Shown: positions 44,381-53,032, counted from the stretch's first letter. The stretch: 64,000 bases of DNA from Actinoplanes sp. SE50/110 (GCF_900119315.1 NZ_LT827010.1:696501-760500), one strand, 5' to 3'. Program-made: numbers and translations. The notes: generated by a model from the letters alone, not told the origin.

Positions 44381-44857
44381 ATGGCAAAAGAGGTAACCGG
44401 CCCGGGGCGGCGTGGCGAGCAGATCGAGTCGCTGCGGGCCGCCGACTCCGACCGGCAGCTGATCGCCGACCAGTTGAAGGGCGCGCTCGACGAGGGCCGG
44501 CTGTCGCTGCACGAGTACGACGACCGGGTGGCCGCGGCGTATGCGGCACAGACGTACGCGGAACTCCTGGTCCTGGTTCGTGATCTTCCGCAGCCCGGGA
44601 CGAGCGCCGCCGAGGTGCGGGCCCGCCAGGCTGCCGAGAGCCGGCGGGAGTCGCGGCGGCTGCCGGTCGCGCTGATCGTGCTCTGGACCGTCTGGGCGGC
44701 GCTCGCCGCCGTCAACCTGGTGGTGTACGCACTGGTCCGGACCACGGTCGACCACGAGATCTACCCGTGGCCGGTCTGGATGCTGGTGCCCGGGGCCGCC
44801 CTGGCCGCGGTCACCGCCGGCGTCCAGGTGCTCCGGCACCAGCAGCGCCGCCCCTAG
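44381..44857 (+). CDS. DUF1707 domain membrane protein
   Basis: A 158-aa protein. The N-terminal DUF1707 (SHOCT-like) segment reads LRAADSDRQLIADQLKGALDEGRLSLHEYDDRVAAAYAAQTYAEL. A charged linker and two membrane helices follow (ALIVLWTVWAALAAVNLVVYAL, VWMLVPGAALAAVTAGV). The role of the family is unknown. AAGGAG precedes the ATG. Confidence 0.88.
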   Translation: MAKEVTGPGRRGEQIESLRAADSDRQLIADQLKGALDEGRLSLHEYDDRVAAAYAAQTYAELLVLVRDLPQPGTSAAEVRARQAAESRRESRRLPVALIVLWTVWAALAAVNLVVYALVRTTVDHEIYPWPVWMLVPGAALAAVTAGVQVLRHQQRRP

Positions 44858-44913
44858 GGCGGGAGACCGGCATCACCGTGGCACCCACCCGGTTTTCCGG
44901 ATTGGATGAGGTC

Positions 44914-45921
44914 ATGACCCGTGTTCCGCTCTCCGTGCTGGATCTGGCCACCGTCCGCGAGGGGCACGGCAGCGCCGACGCGTTGCGCGGCACCATCGCG
45001 ACCGCGAGGGCGGCCGACGAGCTGGGATATGCCCGGTTCTGGGTCGCCGAGCACCACAACATGCCGGCGGTGGCGTCGACCTCACCGCCGGTGCTGATCG
45101 GGGCGGTCGCCGCGCAGACCGGCCGGATCCGGGTCGGTTCCGGCGGGGTGATGCTGCCCAACCACATGCCGTTCGTGGTCGCCGAGCAGTTCGCGCTGCT
45201 GGAGGCGCTCTACCCGGGCCGGGTCGACCTGGGCATCGGGCGGGCGCCGGGCACCGATCAGGCGACCGCGGCCGCGCTGCGCGGGGTGTCGCCGCATCTG
45301 ACCGTGGAGCGGTTCCCCGAGCATCTGCGGACGGTGCTGGGACTGCTCGGTGACGCTCGGGTGGCGGGCGCGGCGGGGCGTCTGCACGCGACGCCGGCCC
45401 CCGAGACGTACCCCCAGGTCTGGATCCTCGGCTCGTCGACCTATGGCGCGCAGGTCGCGGCCGCTCTGGGCCTGCCGTTCTGCTACGCGTACCACTTCGC
45501 GATCGCCGCCGATGTGGACGCCGCGCTGCAGCTGTACCGGTCGGGCTTCCAGCCGTCGCCGGGCCTGCCCGAGCCGCACGTGATGGTCAGCGCGTCGGTG
45601 ATCGCCGCCGAGACCACCGAGGAGGCGGAGTTCCTCGCCGGCCCGAGCCGGATCATGGCGTTGAGCCTGCGCACCGGGCGGCTCGGCCCGATCATCTCGC
45701 CCGAGCAGGCCGCGACCCGCGAGTTGTCCGATCTGGATCGTCAGATGCTGCACGCGTTGCCCGGCACGCAGTACGCCGGCACCGCGGACGAGGTGGTCGC
45801 CGGCCTGGATGCCCTGGTCGCCCGCACCGGCGCGGACGAGCTGATGCTGGCCGGCACCGTCTACGACCCGGAGACCCGGCGGGACACCCTCGCCCGAATA
45901 GCGAAGGCGTGGGGCCGATGA
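44914..45921 (+). CDS. LLM-class flavin-dependent oxidoreductase
   Basis: A 335-aa TIM-barrel enzyme of the bacterial luciferase-like family (MsnO8-type). The opening PLSVLDLATVREG, the FWVAEHHNMPAVASTSP segment and VGSGGVMLPNHMPFVVAEQFALLEALYPGRVDLGIGRAPG are typical. It should use FMNH2 or F420; which one cannot be told. ATG 44914 is the family start. It precedes two acyltransferase-type genes with short gaps. Confidence 0.92.
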   Translation: MTRVPLSVLDLATVREGHGSADALRGTIATARAADELGYARFWVAEHHNMPAVASTSPPVLIGAVAAQTGRIRVGSGGVMLPNHMPFVVAEQFALLEALYPGRVDLGIGRAPGTDQATAAALRGVSPHLTVERFPEHLRTVLGLLGDARVAGAAGRLHATPAPETYPQVWILGSSTYGAQVAAALGLPFCYAYHFAIAADVDAALQLYRSGFQPSPGLPEPHVMVSASVIAAETTEEAEFLAGPSRIMALSLRTGRLGPIISPEQAATRELSDLDRQMLHALPGTQYAGTADEVVAGLDALVARTGADELMLAGTVYDPETRRDTLARIAKAWGR

Positions 45922-45940
45922 CCGGATCTAGGATGACCGG

Positions 45941-46753
45941 ATGACCTGGGAGATCAGGTCCGATCTGGACCGATTCGCCGCGGTCGCCGGGGATTTCCTG
46001 CGGGCCTCACCGGTGCGGCACACGGTTTTCCTGACCCTGATCGACAACCTGCGTTCCCGCGGCCTGCACGCCTACGGCGCGGGAGACCCGGTTTTCGGCT
46101 GGTGGATCACCCCCGGCGACGACTCGGTGAGCGGTGTCCTGCTGCAGACGCCCCCGCATCCGGTGATGTTCACCGCGCTGCCCGCGCCCGCCGTGCCGGC
46201 CGCCGCCGCGGCCTTGCGGAGCCGCCCGCTTCCCGGGGTCAACATGCTCGTCGACGATCTCCCCGCGTTCGTCGGCTCCCGGGCGCACCAGCCCGGGATG
46301 CGGACCCGCCTGCACCCCCTGGGCACGCTGACCCCGCCGTCGCCGCCGGGTGCCGCGCGGCCCGCCGGCCCGGCCGACCGGGATCTGGTGACCGCCTGGC
46401 TCACCGACTTCTTCGCGGTCACCGGCGAGCCCCGCGCCGACGTCGCCGCGGTCGTCGACGAACTGCTGCCCCGGGTCACCCTCCGGGTCGACGACGCCAC
46501 CCCGGTCTCGATGGCGGTCCGCTCCCGGCCCGCGGCCGGCATGATCCGGATCTTGTACGTGTGGACCCCACCCGCCCTGCGCCGCCACGGTTATGCGGCC
46601 GGCGCCACCGCGGCGGCCACCCGTGCCGCCCTCGACGAGGGTGCGGCCGAGGTCGTGCTCTACACCGATCTGGACAACCCGACCAGCAATGCCCTTTACC
46701 ACCGGCTCGGCTACCGTCCGGTGGAGGATCGAGCGGTGGTGACTTTCGCGTGA
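45941..46753 (+). CDS. GNAT-family N-acetyltransferase
   Basis: A 270-aa protein with the GNAT core in its second half: MIRILYVWTPPALRRHGYAAGATAAATRAALDEG in pieces around R-R-H-G-Y-A-A-G (acetyl-CoA loop), then VVLYTDLDNPTSNALYHRLGYRPV. The N-terminal half may be a degenerate GNAT repeat. ATG lies 20 bp after the flavin enzyme gene, and its stop overlaps the MOSC gene start (GTGA), so the three are likely one operon. Confidence 0.9.
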   Translation: MTWEIRSDLDRFAAVAGDFLRASPVRHTVFLTLIDNLRSRGLHAYGAGDPVFGWWITPGDDSVSGVLLQTPPHPVMFTALPAPAVPAAAAALRSRPLPGVNMLVDDLPAFVGSRAHQPGMRTRLHPLGTLTPPSPPGAARPAGPADRDLVTAWLTDFFAVTGEPRADVAAVVDELLPRVTLRVDDATPVSMAVRSRPAAGMIRILYVWTPPALRRHGYAAGATAAATRAALDEGAAEVVLYTDLDNPTSNALYHRLGYRPVEDRAVVTFA

Positions 46754-47406
46754 ACGGGATCGCGTTGTCGGTCAACGTGGGTGCTTCGGAGCCGAGCATG
46801 GGCAAGGACGTCCCGACCACCGGCATCAACAAGAAGCCGGTGTCCGCCCCGGTCCAGGTCCGTGCCCCCGGCCCGCGCCGCACCGGCCTGCACAGCGGCA
46901 TCGTCGGCGACCACATCGGCGACACCCGGCACCACGGCGGCGACGACCAGGCGGTGTACGCGTACGCCACGGAGGATTACGCCTGGTGGGCCGCCAACCT
47001 GGGCCGCGACCTGGCTCCGGCCACCTTCGGGGAGAACCTGACCACCTCCGGCCTCGACCTGCGCGACGGCGTCATCGGCGAACAATGGCAGTTCGGTTCC
47101 GGCCTGCTCCTGCAGGTCACGTTCGGCCGGATCCCGTGCCTCACCTTCCAGAACAGGATGGCCGAGCCCCGCTGGGTGAAACGCTTCTCCCAGGCCAACC
47201 GCACCGGCGCCTACCTGCGCGTGCTCACCCCCGGCACACTGGTCCCCGGCGACCGCATCACGGTCACCGACCGCCCGTCGCACGGCCTGACCCTCACCGA
47301 GGCCTACGAGATCTACATGCACGACCCCACCCGCCTGCCCCGCCTCCTGGAGGCCCCGGAACTCCCGCCCGCCATGCTGGCCGAGGTGACCGACCGCCTC
47401 ACCTGA
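46750..47406 (+). CDS. MOSC domain protein (YiiM-like)
   Basis: A 218-aa sulfur-carrier domain protein. HHGGDDQAVYAYATEDYAWW, FGENLTTSGLD and the conserved Cys in FGRIPCLTFQNRM mark the MOSC fold; the Cys is the expected persulfide carrier. YiiM-type proteins act in reduction of N-hydroxylated compounds with the molybdenum cofactor. GTG start overlaps the acetyltransferase stop. Confidence 0.92.
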   Translation: MNGIALSVNVGASEPSMGKDVPTTGINKKPVSAPVQVRAPGPRRTGLHSGIVGDHIGDTRHHGGDDQAVYAYATEDYAWWAANLGRDLAPATFGENLTTSGLDLRDGVIGEQWQFGSGLLLQVTFGRIPCLTFQNRMAEPRWVKRFSQANRTGAYLRVLTPGTLVPGDRITVTDRPSHGLTLTEAYEIYMHDPTRLPRLLEAPELPPAMLAEVTDRLT

Positions 47407-47427
47407 TCATCATGGTTTGATGGCGGC

Positions 47428-47730
47428 ATGGAGTTCACCGTCGCCGAGGTCCCGGACAAGGGCCGCTTCGAAGCCCGCACCGACACGGGCGCCCTGGCCG
47501 GGGTCCTCACCTACCAGATGACCGGCCCCATCGTGGTCTTCACCCACACCGAGGTGGACCCGGCCTTCGAACACCAGGGCGTCGGCTCCGCCCTGGCCCG
47601 GACCGCCCTGGAAGACGCCCGCGCCAGGTCGCGCACCGTCGTCCCGATGTGCCCCTTCATCGCCGCATGGCTCGACCAGCACAAGGAGTTCGAACCGCTG
47701 GTCGCCCGCAACACCCGCCGCATCAAATAG
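47428..47730 (+). CDS. Small GNAT-like acetyltransferase (COG2388 type)
   Basis: A 100-aa single-domain acetyltransferase. VVFTHTEVDPAFEHQGVGSALARTALEDARARSRTVVPMCPFIAAWL contains the acetyl-CoA loop (EHQGVGSALA) and the CPF-x-x-x-W end typical of the YjdJ/Gtn group. Partner unknown. It starts 21 bp after the MOSC gene. Confidence 0.9.
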   Translation: MEFTVAEVPDKGRFEARTDTGALAGVLTYQMTGPIVVFTHTEVDPAFEHQGVGSALARTALEDARARSRTVVPMCPFIAAWLDQHKEFEPLVARNTRRIK

Positions 47731-48078
47731 CCCCGGCACGTCCCCGCCCGCCGCAACGTCCCCCACTTGTCGGCGTAGCTCCGGGTCTCCCGGGCGGCCT
47801 CGGACTCGTCGGTCAGGTCGGCGGCGTAAGGCCGTAGCGAGTCAGATTTCCCGCGCAAAGTGCCACCACCGTATGAACGTCTATCTATCTCCCGCCGGTT
47901 CGGAACGACCTTGTCGGTCAGCCGACAAGATCCTGGTGTGAACAGGGCTCGGGGTGAGCTGGAGTGCCCCGAGCATGACGATGAGGTCGACCGCAGGGCA
48001 GTGGTCAACCCGGCACAAGTTGGCGCGCTGCTCGCCGCAGTCCATCACCGCACGCCCGAACTGGTCGCCTTTGGTCCT

Positions 48079-48164
48079 GAGTGGGACCCGGTGGGACCGA
48101 CGGGAGAAGCCCCTCGCCGCTGTCTCAGCAGTTGATTGAGGGGCTTCTTTTATCCTGTGGTGGC
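48079..48164. repeat. Diverged copy of the tRNA-Tyr downstream flank
   Basis: Matches 52195-52276 at nearly nine bases in ten, with one 4-base gap, from GAGTG(G/A)GACCC to CTGTGGTGGC, i.e. up to the last bases encoding the tRNA 3' end, then diverges. It suggests that this was once next to a tRNA-Tyr gene. Confidence 0.8.
48106..48151 (+). terminator. Intrinsic terminator in the flank copy
   Basis: GAAGCCCCTC pairs with GAGGGGCTTC, followed by TTTT. A stem of 10 bp with a long loop. It would end transcription of the small acetyltransferase unit. Confidence 0.7.
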
Positions 48165-48188
48165 CGGCGCTGTCGGCGGCTGCGGCTG

Positions 48189-48746
48189 TCAGCGACGAAC
48201 GAGCGAACGCGTGTCGAGGTCGAACCGGAACGGGTACTCGGAGGTTAAGCTCGCGCCAGTCTTCACGACGGTTTCCTCGACGTAGTGCTGGCCATCGAGA
48301 CGGTTGAGCCGTAGCGTCAGCGAGTCCGGCGCCTCGTGCTCGACGAGGAGGTACCACCCGATGCCCGCAGCGGCGTAGAGCTGCATCTTGAGTACACGGT
48401 CCATGGCGGCATTGCTCGGCGAAACGATCTCACCGATCAGGAGCACCCGGGAAGCGTCTGCCGTGACGGCCTCCTCGTCCTGGTCCACCACAGCCAGGTC
48501 GGGAATGACGATTCGGCCGGTGTTCAGCCGGACGTTGATCGCCTCATAGACAAAGAGCCCGGCTGGTTCGGCGCCCTCGTCCAGCGCGTTCGCCAGTCGG
48601 CGAGAGAGACGCTGATGGCTCATGCTCGGCGCGGGGCTCACCACCAGGCTCCCATCGATGAGCTCGATCCGGTCCGTCGTCTCGCCGAGCGCAAAATACT
48701 CGTCCTCAGTCCATGGACCGACGTGGTCAACCACTCCCACGCTCAT
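48189..48746 (-). CDS. Uma2-family endonuclease-like protein
   Basis: A 185-aa PD-(D/E)xK-fold protein. [21 protein letters not shown] is the usual opening; VIPDLAVVD, the Glu in LIGEIVSPS and the Lys in [19 protein letters not shown] form the nuclease-like core. ATG 48746 has GGAGG upstream; the frame to 48899 is not needed. Uma2 proteins are abundant in actinomycetes with no settled role. It lies between the tRNA flank copy and the att-like repeat, so it may have come in with a mobile element. Confidence 0.85.
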   Translation of the reverse strand: MSVGVVDHVGPWTEDEYFALGETTDRIELIDGSLVVSPAPSMSHQRLSRRLANALDEGAEPAGLFVYEAINVRLNTGRIVIPDLAVVDQDEEAVTADASRVLLIGEIVSPSNAAMDRVLKMQLYAAAGIGWYLLVEHEAPDSLTLRLNRLDGQHYVEETVVKTGASLTSEYPFRFDLDTRSLVRR

Positions 48747-49167
48747 CGACGACGTCACCTCCAGCAGCGGCTCATAAGAAGGGTGCTTCCGTCCACGGTA
48801 CGGCACGTCAGTCGGCGCGGCGTCCCTGGAAAGCGGCACGCTGGCGTGAGTAGGTAGAAGGAGATCCGGGGCGTTGGCCATGCCGCCCGGATGAACCAAG
48901 GCGCCCGCAGAATCCGATGCATGCCTGCGCGCTCACCTGCTTACTGACTTCCTCAGTCGTGTTGCTTCTACCGGCACGCAGGATGAGGTTGACGAGGTTC
49001 CGGCGGGCTAGGTGAAGGCTCACCCTACCGGGGACGAATGGGGGAAGTGTTCCCGCTATGTTGCCGTGGAGGGTCGTAGACGGCCGGATTTTGCGGGACT
49101 CGCTAGAGCACAACGAGAACGGCCCCGGACCGCGTTTCCGCTGGTCTCAGGGCCGTTATCTGTGCTT
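48747..49167. other. Non-coding interval before the att-like repeat
   Basis: About 420 bp with no supported gene. Near its end, ACGGCCC (49113-) pairs with GGGCCGT (49151-) to form a terminator-like hairpin directly before the tRNA-derived repeat, as is often seen at element ends after an integrase gene. No integrase is found here. Confidence 0.5.
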
Positions 49168-49219
49168 GTGGCGGGTAGAGGATTCGAACCTCTGTAGCTT
49201 TCGCGACGGATTTACAGTC
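49168..49219. repeat. att-like site: displaced 3' half of tRNA-Tyr
   Basis: Identical to bases 52272-52323, covering the T-arm, variable arm and anticodon arm of tRNA-Tyr up to the anticodon stem. The D-arm side is missing, so this is not a tRNA gene. Confidence 0.85.
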
Positions 49220-49410
49220 TGCTGATCATCCGTCGCTGACCAGGCGAAACAACCCCGATCGGCGCCAGGCCGACACGGATGCGACAACGAGGGCCCCTGC
49301 AAGCGGGTCCAACGATCAAGGACCGCTGAAACAGGGAGGCGGGGGAAGGGCACTCGCCGTCTATCTGGCGTTGGGTGGGTTGGTCTCCCAAGCAGGGCGA
49401 GATCTTGGCT

Positions 49411-49581
49411 TAGCGGGGCTCCTAGCGGCTGGCTGGGTGGGGTCATATGGATGTGCCTGCGGGCGGTTCGGGGGTGCGCTGTCCGATTGCCGCTAGGCGC
49501 TAGATCGCTGGCCAGGCGCACGAGGGTTGAGCTAGCGGACCCGCTAGGCCTAGCGGCCGACCCCGCTAGGGCCTAGCGGGG
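49411..49581. repeat. TAGCGG iteron-like cluster with nested palindromes
   Basis: TAGCGG or its complement occurs about eight times, at 49411, 49423, 49490, 49533, 49541, 49551, 49563 and 49574. Two perfect palindromes are formed: CCGCTAGGCCTAGCGG (49541-49556) and CCCCGCTAGG-G-CCTAGCGGGG (49561-49581). CTAG-containing words are rare in high-GC actinomycete DNA, so the clustering is striking. Confidence 0.8.
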
Positions 49582-49651
49582 AGGGGTGAACCAAGCGAGG
49601 CTTGCCTATGGCCCTGAGCGTTGCCCCTCTGTTTCAGTCCGCCTTTGACTG

Positions 49652-50185
49652 GTGCTCGCGTACCTCTCCAGCGCTGTCCCCGTACTGTCCCCGTGCTTTT
49701 CCCAGCTCAGGAGTGGTTGGGGGACACGGGGGACAGCGGGGACACGGGGGACGGGGATGTGTGTTGGCGGGGACAGGTGTCCCCGTGTCCCTCCTGTCCC
49801 CGGTGTCCCCGGACCGAGCTGACCAGCGGAAACGTCGGGGACACGCTGTCCCCTGCTGTCCCCGGCGCACCGGGTAGCGGTGGGCGGCAACCGAAGTTGT
49901 CGCGGCGCGTACCAGCTTGACGGCCATGCGCGCAGGGCGTGCTCGCGTACCGCCTCCAGCGCTGTCCCCCTGCTGTCCCCGTACTGTCCCCCTCCTTTTC
50001 CCAGCTCAGGAGTGGTTGGGGGACACGGGGGACAGCAGGGGGACACGGGGGACGGGGATGTGTGTCGGCGGGGACAGGTGTCCCCGTGTCCCTCCTGTCC
50101 CCGGTGTCCCCGGACCGAGCTGACCAGCGGAAACGTCTGGGACACGCTGTCCCCCGCTGTCCCCCGGCGCACCGGGTAGCGGTGG
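49652..50185. repeat. Duplicated GTCCCC-rich module
   Basis: Two direct copies, 49652-49883 and 49939-50185, share most bases from GTGCTCGCGTAC to CGGGTAGCGGTGG. Each holds many GTCCCC and GGGGAC hexamers in both orientations, able to fold into alternative hairpins, around a constant core AGCTCAGGAGTGGTTGG. Small insertions of one GTCCCC-type unit account for the length difference. Not coding: the open frames are low-complexity in all phases. Confidence 0.85.
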
Positions 50186-50350
50186 AGGTAGCGGCGCACG
50201 GGTAGGTAGCGGTTGCGCTACCTCGCCCGCTACCTCACGATCGCTGTCCGGCCAGTACGAACGGTGGGAGGTAGCGGGTAGCGGCACCCTCGCCGACCAC
50301 TTGCAAACGCCCGGACAGCGGCTCTCGGGCACCGACAGGCCGTGCCGCTA
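50176..50350. repeat. GTAGCGG / CCGCTAC cluster
   Basis: GTAGCGG recurs at 50176, 50188, 50206, 50271 and 50278, and the opposite orientation (CGCTACC) near 50217, 50228 and 50345. The core TAGCGG is shared with the cluster at 49411-49581, so one binding word may run through the whole 950-bp region. Confidence 0.7.
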
Positions 50351-50813
50351 CCCGGCCGGACCCGCCCGCAACCCCGGTTGTCACCGCATGCGCCAGCTCC
50401 ACCCCGCCACCGGTCGGCCGGCACGCGGGCCGCTGTCCCCGTGTCCCCGCTGTCCCCCGCGTGCCCCGGGTTCCCCCAAACCCGCCGATCAGCGAGAACG
50501 ACGGGGGCAGGGTGTCCCCCGGCCAGCGACCGCCCGTCCCCGGCGAACACGAAGCGTCACTGGCACGACCGGCCCAACGACCGCCTTCCGGTCGCGGAAC
50601 ACGCGCGACCGGTCGCGGCGACGCGACTTGTGGCGCGACCGTCTAGGCCAGCGACGTCGTTGCCTGGTCGCGGGTTGCGTCATTTCCCTATGGCTCAAGC
50701 TTTCGGCATCACCGCTCCCGTATGCGGAGGAGAGGCCCGCGACCGCTACCGCGCAACGATCCAGATTTAGTTGCGCAGAGTGACGAGTCAATGCACTATA
50801 TGCGGGTTTAGGT
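50351..50813. other. Non-coding stretch with GGTCGCG words before the phosphotransferase
   Basis: No gene is supported. GGTCGCG/GCGACC words cluster at 50570-50690. The last 45 bp are AT-rich; TTGCGC, 17 bp, CACTAT (about 50771-50799) is a possible promoter for the next gene. Confidence 0.45.
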
Positions 50814-51839
50814 ATGGTTTGCGTAGACTGTGAGGTGTATTCTGAGGTTATGGCTGCCGTGATCGAGAGATGGACTGTGACTGGTCCCGAATTTCGGGGC
50901 TTTTACAACGTCAATGCCGTAGCTCAGACGGATGCAGGCGTTGCAATCGTCCGCAGCCGCATTCCCGCGACGGATCAAATGGATCTGCGACCGTTGGATG
51001 AGGTGGCTATCCTTGAAGCAATTGCGGGACGTGTATACGCCCCGCAAGTATGGCGTACCGATCCTGCGCGCAGGTTCTTCGTCTGCTCATTCGTGGGAGA
51101 GGCGACGCTGAACGAAATAAGCCCGCGCGGTACTGCGGTCATGATGCAGCAGATGGATTCGATTATCGGCACGATGGCGGCACTTACTACCGTTCCGGTC
51201 TCCGCGTTCGTGGCGATGCAGAGGGATTCGATCAGCGCACTTGGCCTGCCAGTAACCTCGACCCTCGACATGCTGGTCAGTCACCTCGGTCTACTCGCAA
51301 ATGAGGCTATTGAGCGGCGGCCGATACTGGCCGCTGCACTAAGTCTCCCGTCTGTAGACGGAATTGTGAGTGCTATACCGCAGCGCGAGGTTGCAAGGCC
51401 AGACGTGCTCATGCATTGCGACCTGCACAGGAAGAACCTGCGTACGGGCGCTCCCGGCGGCGGCCTATATGTGCTTGACTGGGAACTGGCGCTGGTTGGA
51501 GATCCGCTGTATGACCTGGCTGTCCACATTCACAAGATGAGTTATCCGGAGTGGCAGAAAGAGGCGTTCATCTCGGCCTGGAAAGAGCGTGTCATGCCGA
51601 CAGGATGGTCAGACCGTGACTTTGGCGCATACCTGGCTATTGAGAGAAGTAAGTCGGCATACGTTGACCTTCTACGGTCGATGCAGAACGTGCTTCAAGG
51701 TACTGTGGATGCCGAAACCATGGCGATCAAGTATCGGTCCAAGCTGGTTGACCTGGCGCGTGTAGTGGACGTTCCCGTACCGAGTGTTGAAAGCATCGCA
51801 GCGGAGTTCCGTGCTGAGGCTGCCCGGAACGAAAAATGA
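50814..51839 (+). CDS. APH-type phosphotransferase
   Basis: A 341-aa (or 329-aa from ATG 50850, which has TGAGGT upstream) kinase-fold protein. The Brenner catalytic loop is LMHCDLHRKNL and the metal motif LDWELALVGDPLYDLAVH. A helical C-terminus follows. The family includes aminoglycoside, choline and homoserine kinases; the substrate here is unknown. Base composition is visibly lower in GC than its neighbours and codon use includes many A/T-ending codons, so it was probably acquired with the element. Confidence 0.85.
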   Translation: MVCVDCEVYSEVMAAVIERWTVTGPEFRGFYNVNAVAQTDAGVAIVRSRIPATDQMDLRPLDEVAILEAIAGRVYAPQVWRTDPARRFFVCSFVGEATLNEISPRGTAVMMQQMDSIIGTMAALTTVPVSAFVAMQRDSISALGLPVTSTLDMLVSHLGLLANEAIERRPILAAALSLPSVDGIVSAIPQREVARPDVLMHCDLHRKNLRTGAPGGGLYVLDWELALVGDPLYDLAVHIHKMSYPEWQKEAFISAWKERVMPTGWSDRDFGAYLAIERSKSAYVDLLRSMQNVLQGTVDAETMAIKYRSKLVDLARVVDVPVPSVESIAAEFRAEAARNEK

Positions 51840-52269
51840 CGCTGGACGATGGTGTCATTGAAGCGCCATCATCCGAACTGTCAGCAGGGAAAACGCGGGG
51901 ATCGACGCCAGCGGCGTGACGGTCAACCCTGAACGACCAAATAGGCCCGGCTGACGCCGGACACCCTTCCCGGTGCGCAGCGTGGTTGGTGCTCATCGCC
52001 GGGCCGCCGCGCTCGCGGCCCAAGCCTGCCCAGTCTCCTCCCGTACCCCACTGTTTCAGTCCCTCTACGAGCGTGCGCATGGCTGGCCCGGAGCAAGCCC
52101 CTCGGCAGGGAAGGCGACGGCGCGACCCACGACGCGCGCCCCCCGCTTGATCGCCGACACGTATACGACACGACCAGTGAGATCGAGCCATCCCGAGTGA
52201 GACCCAGTGGGACCAACGAGAGAAGCCCCTCACCGCTGTTTCAGCAGGTGAGGGGCTTCTTTTACCCTG
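51840..52269. other. Non-coding 430 bp next to tRNA-Tyr
   Basis: No gene is supported. The last 82 bp (52195-52276) match the flank copy at 48079-48164 and contain the tRNA terminator. Just after the phosphotransferase stop, GATGGTG and CGCCATC can form a weak hairpin. Confidence 0.55.
52222..52263. terminator. Terminator beside tRNA-Tyr
   Basis: GAAGCCCCTCACC pairs with GGTGAGGGGCTTC (13 bp), extended by GCTG/CAGC around a TTT loop, then TTTT on the plus strand. It is close to symmetrical and may stop both the phosphotransferase transcript and tRNA-Tyr. Confidence 0.75.
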
Positions 52270-52353
52270 TGGTGGCGGGTAGAGGATTCGAACCTCTGTA
52301 GCTTTCGCGACGGATTTACAGTCCGCTCCCATTGGCCGCTCGGGCAACCCGCC
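52270..52353 (-). tRNA. tRNA-Tyr (GTA)
   Basis: A class II tRNA on the minus strand. Acceptor GGCGGGT pairs with ACCCGCC, anticodon stem GCGGA/TCCGT holds the loop CTGTAAA (anticodon GTA), a long variable arm follows, and the T arm is AGAGG-TTCGAAT-CCTCT. Encoded ACCA follows the acceptor stem. Its 3' half is duplicated at 49168. Confidence 0.95.
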
Positions 52354-52501
52354 TGGGCAACCACCACACCTTCGCGCGGCAGCGAACAAGAGCATAGCCG
52401 TACCGCGGGGCCGGTCCGCAACCGGGTACGGTCGGCATGTCGCGGGGCCGGAGCGGGCCCGCAAGCATCATCGACAAGCATCCAGCCGCAGGAGTCTGAT
52501 C

Positions 52502-52993
52502 ATGGCAGCCAACCCGTCGTTCGACATCGTCAGCAAGGTCGACCGGCAGGAGGTCGACAACGCTTACCACCAGGCGGAGAAGGAGCTGAGCACCCGGTTC
52601 GACTTCCGGGGGACCGGCACCGAGCTCGCCAAGTCGGGCGAGGCCTTCACCATCACGTCGGAGACCGAGGAGCGGGCGACGGCCGCGCTCGACGTGTTCA
52701 AGGAGAAGCTGGTGAAGCGGAACATTTCGCTGAAGTCGCTGGATGCGGGGGAGCCCCGGCAGTCCGGCAAGACCTTCAAGATCGACCTCAAGGTGCTGGA
52801 GGGGATCGAGTCGGACAAGGCGAAGGCGATCAGCAAGAAGATCCGCGATGAGGGGCCGAAGGGTGTGCAGGCGCAGATCCAGGGTGACTCGCTGCGGGTC
52901 ACCGGAAAGAAGCGGGACGATCTGCAGGCCGTGATCGCCCTGTTGAAGGCGGAGGATTTCGGCGTCGCGCTGCAGTTCACGAATTACCGCTAA
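52502..52993 (+). CDS. yajQ: YajQ-family nucleotide-binding protein
   Basis: A 163-aa two-domain protein of the YajQ family, members of which bind cyclic di-GMP and act on transcription or phage functions. [33 protein letters not shown] in part and the C-terminal [20 protein letters not shown] are near-invariant. CAGGAG precedes the ATG. A GGDEF/EAL gene lies 2.7 kb downstream, which would fit c-di-GMP signalling, though they are not in one operon. Confidence 0.95.
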   Translation: MAANPSFDIVSKVDRQEVDNAYHQAEKELSTRFDFRGTGTELAKSGEAFTITSETEERATAALDVFKEKLVKRNISLKSLDAGEPRQSGKTFKIDLKVLEGIESDKAKAISKKIRDEGPKGVQAQIQGDSLRVTGKKRDDLQAVIALLKAEDFGVALQFTNYR

Positions 52994-53032
52994 CCGTCGG
53001 TTCGCCGCCCGGCCCGGTCGCACACTGGGGCG

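Larger units (their letters stand above)
47731..48188. other. Gene-poor 458-bp gap; tRNA-Tyr flank copy at its end
   Basis: No convincing gene. The minus-strand frame around 47760-47870 reads like a decayed coding remnant (SDSLRPYAADLTDESEAARE) but has no start context or partner. From 48079 to 48164 the sequence is a diverged copy of the DNA beside tRNA-Tyr (52195-52276), including a terminator hairpin. Confidence 0.6.
49168..52323. mobile_element. Probable integrated element at tRNA-Tyr
   Basis: A 52-bp perfect direct repeat (49168-49219 and 52272-52323; 4 more bases match after one mismatch) brackets about 3.1 kb. The right copy is the 3' half of the intact tRNA-Tyr gene, the classic attachment site of actinomycete integrative elements. 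Inside are iteron-like repeat clusters and one phosphotransferase gene with more moderate GC. No integrase, excisionase, replication or transfer gene can be recognised, so this is a remnant or a minimal passenger element that depends on another integrase. Confidence 0.75.

Noticed and set aside
47511..48008. Minus-strand 165-codon frame as a gene
   Set aside because: It overlaps a clear acetyltransferase gene, lacks start context, and only a short segment looks protein-like; at most a remnant.
49012..49197. A 61-codon plus-strand frame ending VAGRGFEPL
   Set aside because: The end is the antisense of the tRNA-derived repeat, a common false call; the upstream part has no recognised family.
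49168..49223. A second tRNA-Tyr gene
   Set aside because: Only the 3' half matches; the D arm and 5' acceptor strand are missing and the sequence diverges within the anticodon stem.
49652..50185. Short frames in the GTCCCC-rich module as genes
   Set aside because: All phases give low-complexity Pro/Arg/Ser-rich products, and the two copies do not conserve one frame because of 1-7 base insertions.
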